Below, in pieces: positions 43,549 to 54,992 of a stretch of DNA of 64,000 nt. Source of the DNA: Agrostemma githago (taxonomy: Eukaryota > Streptophyta > Magnoliopsida > Caryophyllales > Caryophyllaceae); assembly GCA_958450325.1 (NCBI GenBank), contig OY288262.1, positions 10,575,081-10,639,080 on the forward strand, written 5' to 3'. Made by a program: the position numbers and the translations under genes. Every line of letters begins with the position of its first letter. The stretch's first letter is position 1. The notes below the pieces were generated by a model, which worked only from the letters and a program-made list of their open reading frames with translations, was not told the origin of the DNA and ran no database searches.

Positions 43549-45002
43549 GCAAAGACAAGTCTTTGGTGGAGCAGTTTGCCTGTGTGAAGGACGGGAAAGG
43601 CATGTATGGCCCCACCATCTGGCTCCCTCATGCAGACCTTATCTCGACCGATGAATATCTGACCCCCTTGGGGTTGAATCCTGGTCGTTCTTCAGGTAGT
43701 TCTGGGGGTTTGGCGTTTAATGAACTCTTTTTGGGATATTTTTAATGTGCATTTACTTAGTTTGTTTTTTCTGCAGAGTACCAGAAAAACACTTGGACGA
43801 AGGAACAGTGGAAGCGCCTCGGACTAGATATAGAACGCAGGCCTCTCACTAACCGCCCTGCTCTTCCTTCTGGCTTTAAGAGAGAAACTCTCATGGGACA
43901 TATAAAGAGCATCGCAGCAACCAAAGTGAAGCTTCCTCCTCCTCCCAAGCCACCTCCTAAACGCCCTGCGCCTTTGACCCCTGCTCCTAAGGCAGCAGAG
44001 GGAGAGGCTGCGTCCGAGGCTACCCCTTCACCGCGAGCAAGCGCAGGGACACTTCTCATGGGGCTCATCCTTCCGTGGCGGCGAGGCCTTCTCCCTTTGA
44101 GGAGACTAGGGAGAGCGTCCCTCTGGTTACCAAGAAGAGAAGAGGCAAGGAGCCTGTGGGTGATAACCTGGTGGTGGAGCTGGAGGCAGATGCCAGCACT
44201 CCCCCTTCAAAGCGTCATGCTCCCAAGCTTCCAGAAACTTTGTTCACTGAGGGGAATGCTGAGTTCAACTTTGTAGTTGGTGAAAGTGTTGATGTCTCAG
44301 CTCTGTTCTCAGATTCCAACTCTACATCAATGGATCAACTACCAAATCCCTGAGATACTCCTGCAGCCAGCCAGCTTAGTTCATCCTCCCTGCTCCCGAA
44401 TCTTTCAGGCCTCTGCGAAGTTGGCGGCCCTCAACCGTTTAAGTGATGAGGAGTTAACCACCACTTCTGGATCCTCTCTCTATGAGCGCATAATGGAGGT
44501 TGAGAGAGATGTTGCCCTTATTAGCAACCTGAAGCTTCAGCTGTCTAGGTGTGAAGGTGAGCTGGGGGAGGCCAGGAGTCAGGCTGCCCATTGGAAGGAT
44601 TAGGGTAAAAAGGTTGTAAAGGAGGCAGCGGACCTGGAGGTGGAGCTGGAGCAGGTTAAGAAGAAAGTTGTTGAGCTGGAGAGTCGTCTTGAGGAGTATG
44701 CTACTCGTCTAACCAAGGCTGACTCTGATCTCCAGGCAGCCCAGAGCGAGCTGAAGATTCAGGGTGAGAAGTGGCTTAAGGAGAAAGAGGAAATCATTCA
44801 GGAGGCTAACGCAGAAGTAGGGAAGGCCTTTGAGTCAGGAGCCTCTTCTTCTTCTGAGTTTATTATGGAGGTTATCCGGGAGATGTTGCATGACTTTGAC
44901 GAGGATGCTTTTGGGGTGCTCTATGCAACCAAGAATAAAGCCAGGGCCACCAAGTCACCAGAGGATGGTCCTGAACCTGACCAGAATGCCCCCATTGCAT
45001 AA

Positions 45003-45240
45003 TACAATGGGCAGTCGTCCTCTAAGGGTTCTTGTCCCTACCCTCCTGCGCATTTATTTCCTCGCTGATTTTACTACCTTTTTGCGTGTCAGGCCCTGAT
45101 GTGGCCGGCTTTTGGCTATGTAATCTGTTTTTTTCCTGTACTCAGATTCTTATCGCTTGCCCTGCAAGCTTTTGTTAATTTTATGGATATTTCTTTGTCT
45201 TCTGTATACTTATTATTTTTACCGTTTTGACTTAAGTTTT
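45003..45240. other. 3' flank of the antisense gene
   Basis: T-rich non-coding DNA between the TAA at 45000-45002 and the tandem repeat, probably the 3' UTR. No gene. Confidence 0.4.
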
Positions 45241-45716
45241 GGCCTGACCCTGACCCCTGATCTGGAGTTAGAGGGGCTGCCCCTTGCCTGCCCTGAGGCA
45301 GGTGGAGGACTTAGCGTTTTTTATACAAGGTTGAATGTACCTCAGTCCTTGTTCGTTTCGGCGCATAGGGCCCGGCCTGACCCTGACTCCTGATCTGGAA
45401 TCAGAGGGCCTGCCCCCTGCCTGCCCAGAGGCAGGTGGGGGACTTAGCGTTTCTTTATACAAGGTTGAGTGTACCTCAGTCCTTGTTCGTTTTGGCGCAT
45501 GGGGACCGGCCTGACCCTGGCTCCTGATCTGGAGTCAGAGGGCCTGCCCCCTGCCTGCCCAGAGGCAGGTGGGGGACTTAGCGTTTTTATACAAGGTTGA
45601 GTGTACCTCAGTCCTTGTTCGTTTCGGCGCATGGGGCCCAGCCTGACCCTGACACCTGATCTGGAGTCAGAGGACCTGCCCCCTGCCTACCTGGAGGCAG
45701 GTGGGGGACTTAGCGG
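45241..45716. repeat. Tandem repeat, ~133-bp unit, 3.6 copies
   Basis: Units begin GGCCTGACCCTGACYCCTGA at 45241, 45374, 45508 and 45640. Each contains the near-palindrome CCTGCCCAGAGGCAGG and a TACCTCAGTCCTTGTTCGTT block. It lies between the 3' ends of the antisense gene and pol. Confidence 0.93.
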
Positions 45717-45951
45717 TTTTTGCGTTGGGGGGTCCATTTTTCCTAAGTTTTGCAACAGGGGGGGCCCTCCCCCTATTGCCCTCTACTCGTTTGTGTGTGA
45801 AATGCTAATCTGAACAGACAACGAGTATGAATTTGGGAGTCTTTTCATTCCTTGAAGTAAAAGTTTATCATTGTGGTCGGAGCCGTCGACATTCCAACTT
45901 GATTGTTCTCCGCAGACACTTTAGGGGAAAGAAAACATTTTGATTCTTAAT

Positions 45952-48213
45952 CTAGACATAATACTTCTTCAGGGTGTCTGCATTCCAGTGGGCTACTAGC
46001 TTTTGGTCTTCCTGGTTGGCAATCCTATATGTGCCTGGTCCCATGACCTGGGTGACTTGATAAGGGCCTTCCCAGTTAGCGCTCAGCTTCCCGTGCTCTT
46101 TTGATCTTCCTACTGCCTGGATTTTTCTCAGGACCAGGTCAGCTACCTGGAAGTTCCTCATGTTCACTCTTTTGTTGTAGACTTTCCTCATCCTTTGCTG
46201 ATAGGCTACGATGTTGACGCATGCCTCTTGTCTCACTTCACTAACCAGGTCAGGGGCCTCAGTCATTGCAGCCTTGTTACTGGTTTTGTCATACTGTTGA
46301 GACCGGAGGGTAGGAATACGCGCTTCTATGGGTAGCAGTGCTTCGGCTCCATAGACCAGACCAAAAGGGGTCTGCCCAGTGGACTCCTTCCTGGTGGTCC
46401 TGATTGACCACAGGACACTGGGGAGCTTGTCTACCCATCTTTCCTTGAGCTCGTCCACCATTCTCTTCAGCCCATTCAGGATTTGTTTGTTTGCTGCTTC
46501 GGCCTGTCCGTTGGTCTGCGGGTGGCAGACGGCGAAGTAGGCGACAGTTATGCCGTTGCCTTCCAGCCAGGCTCTCAGTGGGTCATTATCAAATTGCATG
46601 CCATGATCGAAGACCAGTACTTTCGGCAGGCCATACCTGGTTATTATGTTTCTCAAGATTACGTTTCTGACTGCCGACTCTGTTATATTTGGGACCGCTT
46701 CAACCTCAATCCATTTGGTGAAGTAGCCAATCCCTACTATCAGGAATTTTCTGCCCCCAGTCACCACGGTAAATGGACCCAGGATGTCCATTCCCCATTG
46801 AGCGAAAGGAATGGGGGATAAGATCGGCCTGAGGTCCTGGGCTGGGGCGTGTATAACAGGGGCGAAGAGTTGAAATTTTCTGCATTTTTGGGTCAGTTCT
46901 CTGGCGTCAGCCAGCATGGTTGGCCAGTAGTACCCTGCTCTCAGGGCCTTATGTGCTAGTGTTCGTCTCCCCATATGGTGACCATAGATTCCTGAGTGTA
47001 TATCATCTAATACCTCCGCAGCCTGTCCTGCCCCCAGGCAATTAAGCAAGGGGACGGAAAATGATTTGCGGTAGAACTCTTCTCCAATCAGTATGAACCA
47101 TGCAGCTTTGGCTAGCATTCTCTTCTTCTGAGCTGGGTCTTGAGGAAGGGTTCCATGCTTCTTGAATTGGACGAACAGGGTCATCCAGTTTTCAACCTTC
47201 ATTTCTTCAATGACATTGATCAGCTGGCAGGGTGCTGCAGATTTCTCTTGTATTACATCTATCCATACTGACCTCCTTATATCTTGCAGGCTGGAGCTGG
47301 CCAGTTTGGATTGAGCATCCGCCCGGTTGTTTTGTGACCGGGGGACTTGCCTGATTTCATAACATTTCAACTCTGACAGCTCTTTCTTTACCTTTTCCAG
47401 GTATGAGGCCATGGCCTGATCTCTAGCTTCATACTCACCGTTGATCTGATTTGCTATGAGCTGGGAGTCTATAGCAAGGACAAGTCTTTCCGCCCCTGCT
47501 GCTTTGGCTAGGTTGATACCTGCCAGTACAGCCTCATACTCAGCTTCGTTGTTTGACGTTGGAAAGGTGAATCTGAGCGCATGCTCAAAGTCTGCCCCCT
47601 CAGGGCTAGTAAGTACAATCCCTGCCCCTGCACCATTGGCTGTAGACGATCCATCAGTGTACACCGTCCATTCGCCGGCAGGTGGATCGTCTTCCTCTGA
47701 GTGGGAACATTCTGCCAGGAAGTCTGGCAAGGCCTGCGCTTTAATTGCGGTCATGGACTGATAGGATATACCCAGGCCGCTTAGCTCTATAGCCCATTTT
47801 AGTAGTCTTCCAGATTTTTCAAATTTTTCCAACACTTTCTCCAGGGGCTGGTCAGTTAATACAACGACAGGGTGGGCGTCGAAATACGGTCGGAGCTTCC
47901 GTGCTGCTATAACTACCGCGTAGGCTGCCTTCTCGACGACCGGGTAGTTTTTCTCAGCTGCCCCCAGGGCGTGGCTTACGAAGTAAATCGGCTGCTGAGA
48001 GCCTGATTCTTTCCTTAGGATTACTGTACTTACAGTTGAATTTGTCACAGCTATGTACAGAAAAAGCTTTTCCCCTGCTACCGGCCTTGCCAGGGTTGGT
48101 AATTTCTTTAAGTGTTCCTTCAACTGTTTGAAAGCTTCTCTCTGCTCTGCTTCCCATTTGAACTGCTTGTTCCCCTTCAATATTATAAAGAAAGGTGTTG
48201 ACTTGTCAGCTGA
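45952..48213 (-). pseudogene. Tat pol: RNase H (two domains) and integrase, 764-codon open frame
   Basis: The frame is open to the stop near 45952 and begins in the solo LTR; real pol sequence starts at SADKSTPFFIILKG (48213). RT-linked RNase H: FLYIAVTNSTVSTVILRKES...YFVSHAL, TDQPLEKVLEK. Second, archaeal-type RNase H: WTVYTDGSSTANGAGAGIVL, NNEAEYEAVLAG, IDSQLI. Integrase: HHCC finger with HSGIYGHHMGRRT and KCRKFQLF, where the second Cys is Phe; core WGMDILGPF, VFDHGMQFD and NGQAEAANK for Asp-Asp-Glu; end NWEGPYQVTQV. It is severed from RT by the solo LTR at 48219, so it is non-functional though long and uninterrupted. Confidence 0.9.
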
Positions 48214-48218
48214 CCTGG
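48214..48218. repeat. Target-site duplication CCTGG (left)
   Basis: CCTGG repeats at 50352-50356. Confidence 0.88.
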
Positions 48219-50351
48219 TGTAACACCCCGTTATTTTTTGAGTCATTTATAAGACGTTACTTTTATATTTTATATTAAATCGGGTTTTTAAGTTGGAAAA
48301 AATAATATTTCCTATGTCGTTTTATAAAATTAAAGTATTTTTTTGGACCTTCATAAAGTAAATGGATTTTGGACTATTTTAAAAATGGAACATTGTTTAT
48401 AAATCGATTTGTTTTTGAATTGGACTTTATCTCTTACTCAAAAAAAAAGAGAAACCTAATTGAATTAAAAACCCCACCCGTGTCCTATGCTTTCCCCTTT
48501 ACATATTACAATTATTAACTTTCCTCCATCTTTGCTGCACACCAAAACTCCCTTCTCCGTGTGTCCCCTATGTCCTTGTTCCGATTTCAAGTGATCCATT
48601 GCTATCGTAAAATCGGTACTTAATCCTTGAGTACCCCTTCACGTTTTACCTTCATCATCAAACTGTAAGTATCGACTTTACCAAAAATCTTTTACCTTTT
48701 TCGAACCGAGTTTGTGATTGAGTCTTATGAGTTAATAAATTCGATTCAAATATATGGGGGTTGTGTAAGTATTAGTTGGTTAGGTAATTCTATTGTCGTA
48801 ATTGTCGATTAGTGGCGAGAAGAGATGTCGTATGTATTGAATTGGGTTTCGTTATCGGGTTTGGAGATTTTTGTTGCAGGGATTGTCATCTTAGTTATTA
48901 GTGTTGAGTTTTGGTTGTCAGGAGGTGTAGTTTGAGGTGAGAAGTTCATGGACATATACATGTAAGGTCATAATGGTGTAGAGTGTTAACAAGACTTACG
49001 GATTATACGGAGGGAGTAATAGGAAACAAGGTATAATGTGGGTAGTTCATATTTGCAGGCTATTACACTAACAATATATTGATAAAGAGTTTAATTAGGG
49101 AATTGCTATTGTCATAATATATTTGGAGCTTTAGACTTGAGACGGGTTCGTTTGGGTCATTTAAGACAGTTATATATAATCAGATGGATTACTTACGGAA
49201 CGAGAATTCAGACGAGTACATTAAAGAGTTGGTGTGTAAGATAGACCGTCTTAACATATTTGGTTAGTTCATTGAATCAGTTTGTATTATTTATAGTTTG
49301 TGGGTTCAAGGGGAAAGAATTTTTGGGTTAAGCCTAGCTGTGAAGTGACCGTCTTGAGAGGTAAGGACGTTTTACCCTTTTCAACTTTAAGTAAAGAGCA
49401 TGTTCGGTTCAAATTATATTTTTAAAACGGTTTTATAAATTATTTTGTCAATGGTGAATTTTTATGATACTCGTAATATTTTGAATATTGAACTTGTGAC
49501 ATGAGTCACACATTGGTATTGTTTCGGTAAAATTTTTGGAGATTATAACAGGCTCTGGGAGCTCTGTTGGTCTAGTTGGTTTAAGGTGCGTTTACGACGT
49601 TCCTGGGACTTCGTCCCGAAACTGAACTCTTGGCCCGAGTTATATTTGAGTGGGGTAACCGGCCCCCACTTGCTAGGTAGTTAGACTTTCTCCTTTGGCA
49701 GCATCATCCTACTGACTGTCCAAATGCGAGAGATGCGCACTATATAAGTCGAACTAAACACAGGTGATACCTCTAGACCGTGCAAGGGTAGGACCTTGGC
49801 ACACAGTTGGTGAAAAATATATTTTGGTTGGTTTTGATTTCGACTACGATGTTTTTAAAAGTATTGTGGTTTAGTTTCGAGACGGTGGATTTTAACTCTG
49901 GTTTCAGTTTACTACAAATTAATTATTGTGTACGTTTTCATTATATTATACTTTTACTCAGCTTTGCTGACGTTCTTTTGTTTTGGGTCGTTCCCCCGCT
50001 GGAACCAGTACCTATTCGTTATTTTGGGTACAGTTGATAGGTACACCTAATATGCTGCATGGGTGCATTTGGTTCGGGATGCTGAGCGAGGAAGGATTTT
50101 ATTATTTAACATTTACCTCCAAACTATTTATATGTTGAATTTTCGTTTGAAGTTGTTTTAAACCGTTTTGAATTTTGTAAGACTTAAGTCTTTCGCTGCA
50201 AAGTTTTCATTTAATTATTTATCGGATTTATATTTCTTTTAAATTCATTCTTTTGCCTTGCACTTGGCCTTGTGAGCTAAGTGCGGAGTAACGACTTTAA
50301 ATTTTCTGTTTTATTCTCGTATTTTGGTCGCGAAAATTTAGGGTTGTTACA
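48219..50351. mobile_element. Solo LTR, 2133 bp, inserted in pol between RT and RNase H
   Basis: TGTAACACCCCGTTATTTT start, TTTAGGGTTGTTACA end, and CCTGG on both sides. No coding domains. It cuts pol after RMAALARFIAR on the RT side and before SADKSTPFF on the RNase H side; removing it and one duplication restores a continuous reading phase across the junction. Confidence 0.88.
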
Positions 50352-50356
50352 CCTGG
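50352..50356. repeat. Target-site duplication CCTGG (right)
   Basis: Partner of 48214-48218. Confidence 0.88.
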
Positions 50357-52384
50357 CAATGAATCGCGCTAGGGCGGCCATCCTGCCAGTCAGACGTTGA
50401 ATGTCTCTGATTGTTCTTGGTTCTGGGAGATCGAGGACAGCCTGCACTTTTTCAGGATTTGCATCAATCCTTTTGGCACTGACCAGGAAGCCCAAGAATT
50501 TCCCGGAGAGGACTCCGAAGTTGCACTTCTTAGGATTCAACTTCATTTGATAGGTACGCAGGGAGGAGAAGGTCTCCGGCAAGTCTTTCAAATGCTCTTC
50601 GTCCCCCTTGCTCTTCACTATCGCATCGTCTACATATGCCTCCAAGTTCCTGCCCTTCTGGCTTTCAAATACTTTGTCTACTAGACGTTGGTAGGTTGCT
50701 CCTGCGTTCTTGAGTCCAAAGGCATCATCTTGTACGTGTATGTGCCTGCACTTGTGATGAATGCACATTTGACCCTGTCGGGCTGCCAGAGGTACACCTG
50801 GTGGTAGCCTGAGAAGGCATCCAGGAAACTGAACATGGAATACCCGCTGGTGGCATCTACCAACTGGTCAATCCGTGGCAGGGGATAACAGTCCTTAGGG
50901 CACGCCTTGTTGAGATTGGTGAAGTCCACACACATCATCCAGGCTCCCGAGGATTTTTTTCACCATGACTACATTAGCCAGCCACTCAGGATAATCACAA
51001 CTTTGTACAAAGTCGGCCTTCAGGAGCTTTTCAATCTCCTCTTTGATGGCCTGATCCTTTTCTGCGGACATGTTCCTTTTCTTTTGTTTCACTGGGCGGG
51101 CCTCTGGATTTATGTTCAGCTTGTAAACGATGTGGGCTGGATCGACCCCCGGCATTTTGCCTGCCGAGTAGGCGAAAACATCCTTGTTGTCCTGTAGGAC
51201 TTTTATCAACTTCTCCCGGTAGGAATCCTCCAGGTCGGCTTCCATCAAAACCGGCCTCCCTGGTTCCAGCTCCACCAGCATACTTTCGCCCCCAGGTTCA
51301 GGGTGGTCTGCTAAATGCTGACCAACCGGAATTTCTCCTTCCCTACTTGGGAGGCTGTCTGCCTTTCGTTTGCCTTTCCTCTCTGTTTCATGAGCGCGCA
51401 GGGCCACTAAGTAGCATTGCCTGGCTGACTCCTGGTCCCCGTGTATCTTTCCTTCCATTCCAAAATCTGTGACGTAGGCCACAGTCAACGCCCTAATGGA
51501 TATTGCAGCTTCAATCTCATCTAAGGAGGCCCTCCCTATCAGAGCTTTGTATGCGGACATGGAGTCCACAACCACAAATGAGGCTCGGATGTTTTTTGCC
51601 GATGTCCCCTCCCCAAACGTTACTGGTATCTCAATGACTCCCATTGGGAGAATCCCTGCTCCGCTGAACCCAACAGTGATCCAGGGGCAGGCTTGAGGTG
51701 TCTTTTTTCCAGGTTCATCTTGTCAAAGGCCTCCTTGTACAGCAGATTAGTGTAGGCGCCCGTGTCTACCATACACCTCCTCACTATTTGATTGCTGATA
51801 ATAAGAGATAGGACTAGAGGATCACTGTGAGGGTAAATTACTCGACCTGCATCCTGGGGAGTGATGCTCAGAGTCAGGCCTACCGGGCTCCCTGCTCTTT
51901 CAGCGTAGCATATTTGATTGTGGAGCTCTCGGGTCTGCCTTTTCTAACCCGTCCGACTTGTCAGGCCCTCAGCGTCTCCTCACACTACATGAATTATCAT
52001 GCGGTCCTGTACTGAGTTCTCCGGCTTCTCTGTAGCGGGTTTTTGATTCTTGTTTCTGGCTGCATAGTTACTCAGCCAGCCGTTCCTGATGAGCTTCTCT
52101 ATTTCGTCTTTCAGGTGACGGCATTCCTCAATTATGTGCCCTATACAGTCATGGAACGTACAGAATTTTTTAGGGTCACCCTTTGGGCTGCGTGGTTTGC
52201 TTGGGCGATTCCATTTTGCTGTTTCTTTCTCCAGCTCAAATATCTCAGCTCTTGATTTGTTAAGAGCTGTGTAACTGTCAAACCTTAGCTAGTAGGCCAC
52301 ACGTTCCCTTTTCGGGGTATCCCCTTCCTCGGCTCCTTGCCTTCCTGCTGCCTCGCCCCTGCTGCGCCCACCCTACGGTCCCTC
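50357..52384 (-). pseudogene. Tat pol: gag tail, protease and reverse transcriptase
   Basis: Read leftwards. A gag C-terminal piece (EECRHLKDEIEKLIRNGWLS) is followed by protease with MVDTGAYTNLLYKEAF (active Asp) and VVVDSMSAYKALIGRASLDE. RT follows with the VDPAHIVYKLNINPEARPV region, MMCVDFTNLNKACPKDCYPL, FLDAFSGYHQV, NAGATYQRLVDKVF and the YVDDAIVKSK catalytic box, and ends with GRMAALARFIAR at the solo-LTR junction. Frame breaks occur near 51640-51700, 50930 and 50700, and several stops lie in 51700-52384. The polyprotein is dead, but all domains expected for a complete Tat pol are present in order. Confidence 0.85.
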
Positions 52385-53847
52385 CTACGGCCTGGAAGGT
52401 CCTGTGGGGGTATCCGGAAGGCTGTGTAATTCTTCCTGCAGCATGAAGCCGTCGGCTATCTTGCGAGCCTTTCCTAGGGTATTTGGTTGGGCTCTAATCA
52501 TCTGATTCTTCATTTCTCCTGGGTGCAGTGAATTGGTCAGTGCATAGGCTGCCGGTGGGTCATCAATTTCTCTGACCTGCTGGAAAGCCAGGTCAAACCT
52601 TTTGAGATATTCCCTGATGGTCTCGCCCTTCTTCTGTTTCAGGGTCATCAGATCAAAGCGAGTCAGCTTGCGCCTCTTGTTTCCTGCATACTGGTCTAGG
52701 AAGGATTCGGCCAGCTCTATGAAATAGCAGATGGACCCCTGTGGAAGGTCCCGGAACCGCCCTTGGGCCAACCCTACCAAGGTTGTAGGGAAAATCTTAC
52801 ACCAAACAGCGTCATCAGCGTCATACATTCCTATGTGGCTCTCGTAGGCTGTCAGGTGGTCCTCGTGATCGGTGGTCCCGTCGAACTTAACAGTGGGCGT
52901 CTTGATCTTTGGGATGGGGCACCCCTGGACTTCAGGGTGAAGCGGGGTCAAGTAGGCCTGCCCATCATTTTAGACCGGCTCCTTGAAGAGTGGTAACCGT
53001 AGTCATCACATTTGCCAGGGGTCGGTTTTCCAGCACTGGGGGAGCGGTGCCTGGGCGTATGCCTGCTTGCAGCTTCATTCTCTCTCATGGGGGAGCGGTG
53101 TCGGGGTTGCTTCCCCTGAGGAGGCCAAGGAGGCTCAAGGTTCTCGCCCTGATGGTGTCTTGGTTCCATTGGGTGACCTTGATTGAGCCTTGACTGCATG
53201 CTCTTGGACAGCCCTGGAGCTTTCTGTGGTTCCACAGCGGGCGTTAATCTGGTAAAGACCCCGCCCTGCTTTGCCCCCAGGCGCTTTGAGATAGGTTCCT
53301 TTGGTTTCATCCGCTCTCTCAGTTCCTGGGAAAGACCTCTCTTCCCAGCAGACACGGTGGATTCTATGGTGTGTGCAACCCCTTCCTCTTGCTGAGTTGG
53401 CTGTTCCTGGGCGTCAGTTGCAATACGCCTTTTAGCCTGCACGTACCCTCGAGCTGTCTTTTTAGCTTTCTTTTGGACATTCCTGGTGGCGGTTCGCTTC
53501 ATGCCCTCAGCCCTTTCAGTACTCTCAAAGTGTAGGTGTCTGGGGGTCGTTGCGATCTTGCCTACCAGGTCCTCAGGTGCGACCTGCTGATTTAGCATAG
53601 CAGAGAAAAAGACAGCGGCATGCGCAGCTTGGGCAGGGGTGAGGCTAAGGTTAGGCCCCTGTTGATCCCCCTGCCCGGCTGCGGTTGTGGCTTCCTTGTT
53701 GGGTACTTCGTAGAGGGTAGCCCACCCTACTCCTCGGAGTGTGGCGACGGGTGTTACCTCCTTTGATGGTAAGGGTATGCCGTATATGGGGTTTACCGAC
53801 TGTCCCGTCGGATCTACCCTAGACTCGGTTTCAATAACCTCATGCAT
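52385..53847 (-). pseudogene. Tat gag
   Basis: It starts at the ATG at 53847, about 45 bp after the primer site. The N-terminal ~300 residues are variable and basic (KKAKKTARGYVQAKRR, RHRSPMRENEAASRHTPRHR). A frameshift near 52950 separates them from the conserved gag domain (52385-52951): VKFDGTTDHEDHLTAYESHI, WCKIFPTTLVGLAQGRFRDL, GETIREYLKRFDLAFQQV. This layout with a long N-terminal arm is usual for Tat. Gag builds the particle. Only the one frameshift is evident in this part. Confidence 0.85.
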
Positions 53848-53892
53848 TTTCTAACGGATTTTTTGTTCTTTTTTTAGGAATCTCAACATGTA

Positions 53893-53910
53893 TCCCCACA
53901 GACTGCGCCA
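53893..53910 (-). other. Primer-binding site of the minus Tat element
   Basis: On the minus strand TGGCGCAGTCTGTGGGGA begins 3 nt after the 5' LTR. It resembles the TGGCGC...-type primer sites of plant gypsy elements and sets the element's orientation. Confidence 0.75.
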
Positions 53911-53913
53911 AAT

Positions 53914-54627
53914 TGTTCCGGTATGGAAACAGTTGGCCCAAAACGGATTCGGATCTTTGAGTTTATGCCTCTTGGATGATGTTGTCTTGCTTTCCAAGCC
54001 TCTCTTTCTTCTCACTCCAGCAGTCGGACTTTCCCGGCGGAGATGGTCTGCCACCTGCACATAGGGAGCGCACAGGGCCTCGCAGGTGTCCGAGGGAACC
54101 CTCTCCGATGCCTAAGTCAGTCCGTGAAATGCACTTGACGGACCTTACTCGAGAGGAGTAATTTGGCGTTTTTTAGAGTGATATTCTAGAAAGAGAAAGT
54201 AAATTACCCTCTCTTGTGGGAAATAAATGGGTATTTATAGTTTCCCATAAAAGAGAGTAAGAGAGAGAAAGAGGGGGGAAATGAGTGAATGACACGTGGG
54301 TGCCCCTTGTCCACTCATTTCCTCTTACCTTAGGCATGGATAGGTAGGCTCTGACTTTCTCCTCTGAGCTCGTCAGGGGGGATATGCCCCGACGCCTGGC
54401 TGGCAGGGGTGGACTCTTTCCTCCTTGGCTGTATTGGCCATGCCCTGACCCTAACGGTCAGGGAACCTAGCTTCTTGTTCGGAGCTTGTCACGGCTTCTC
54501 CAGGGAGGCTCCTAGGGGTCTTAGGGAGAGATCCCACTGATTGGCTTGCTCGGCAGGCCTCTCTGTGATCTGGGCCGGGTTGACCCGAGATCCGCATGGC
54601 GGGCGGCCTATGACTGGCTACCGACCC

Positions 54628-54633
<6 letters not shown>
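53914..54633 (-). mobile_element. 5' LTR of the minus Tat element
   Basis: 720 bp, TG...CA ends. TATA (TATAAATA, minus strand) at 54232-54239. It is uninterrupted, unlike its partner at 32463-37595. Confidence 0.9.

Positions 54634-54666
<33 letters not shown>
54634..54666. repeat. (TA)n microsatellite and target site
   Basis: It includes TATAT (54634-54638), matching 32458-32462. Together with 32451-32462 it was one TA tract before the Tat insertion, separating two MULEs. Confidence 0.85.
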
Positions 54667-54669
<3 letters not shown>

Positions 54670-54992
54670 GTTTTTGGCCCTTGATTTGGTTTGGATGGAT
54701 GGCTTAGATTAATCAAAAAAAATATGGGAGAATATGTCCGTGAATGACAAGCAGCAGACAGCAGCAGGGCAAAAGTACAGCATTTCATCACCATTTCTGT
54801 CACCATATCTATCACCCTTTCCATCAATAAAATTCACTCCCTCACCAAAATTCAAAAATCATCACAAATCTCTCACCAAGCTCTCAATCAATTTCAAAAT
54901 TTATCCCAAATAAAACAGCATCCCTCTATCTATACCATTATTCAGAATAACTAAACCCTAATTCGTAAATTGTTGTAAGTCTTTATGCTCCA

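Larger units (their letters stand above)
39145..45002 (+). pseudogene. Antisense Transposase_28-like ('putative gypsy-type transposon') gene, broken
   Basis: The start is unresolved. The first good frame (39139-39720) has an acidic N-terminus, then YLDRAKYKVPLYTYHASVPR and FGLRFPLHPFFEGF, the signature I associate with Pfam Transposase_28. It shifts frame near 39640 (continuing MNVVVAQM...VCLFLEDDPSIDAFRYMIGL) with stops, and reaches the insertion of a solo LTR at 40014. It resumes at 43549 (SLVEQFACVKDGKGMYGPTI) and splices at 43695/43777 (GT...TTTCTGCAG, phase 1) into KNTWTKEQWKRLGLDIE and a Pro-rich linker. It shifts near 44050, and has a TGA at about 44352 and a TAG at 44601. It ends as a ~130-residue coiled coil (LEVELEQVKKKVVELESRLE). 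The family is common in plants; function unknown. It is antisense to pol. Confidence 0.75.
32463..54633 (-). mobile_element. Tat-lineage Ty3/gypsy element in minus orientation with antisense genes, multiply interrupted
   Basis: LTRs at 53914-54633 (5') and 32463-37595 (3', split by CACTA) flank gag, protease, RT, two RNase H domains and integrase on the minus strand. The second, archaeal-type RNase H after the first is a Tat hallmark. Between integrase and the 3' LTR lies a 133-bp tandem repeat and at least one intron-bearing gene on the + strand. Two solo LTRs split the antisense gene and pol. Removing the three insertions (4412, 3530 and 2133 bp plus duplications) leaves about 12.1 kb. Confidence 0.88.

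Noticed and set aside
47456..47761. Open frame on the + strand opposite RNase H (also 46483-46821, 50397-50684)
   Set aside because: Mirror frames of strongly supported pol domains on the minus strand.
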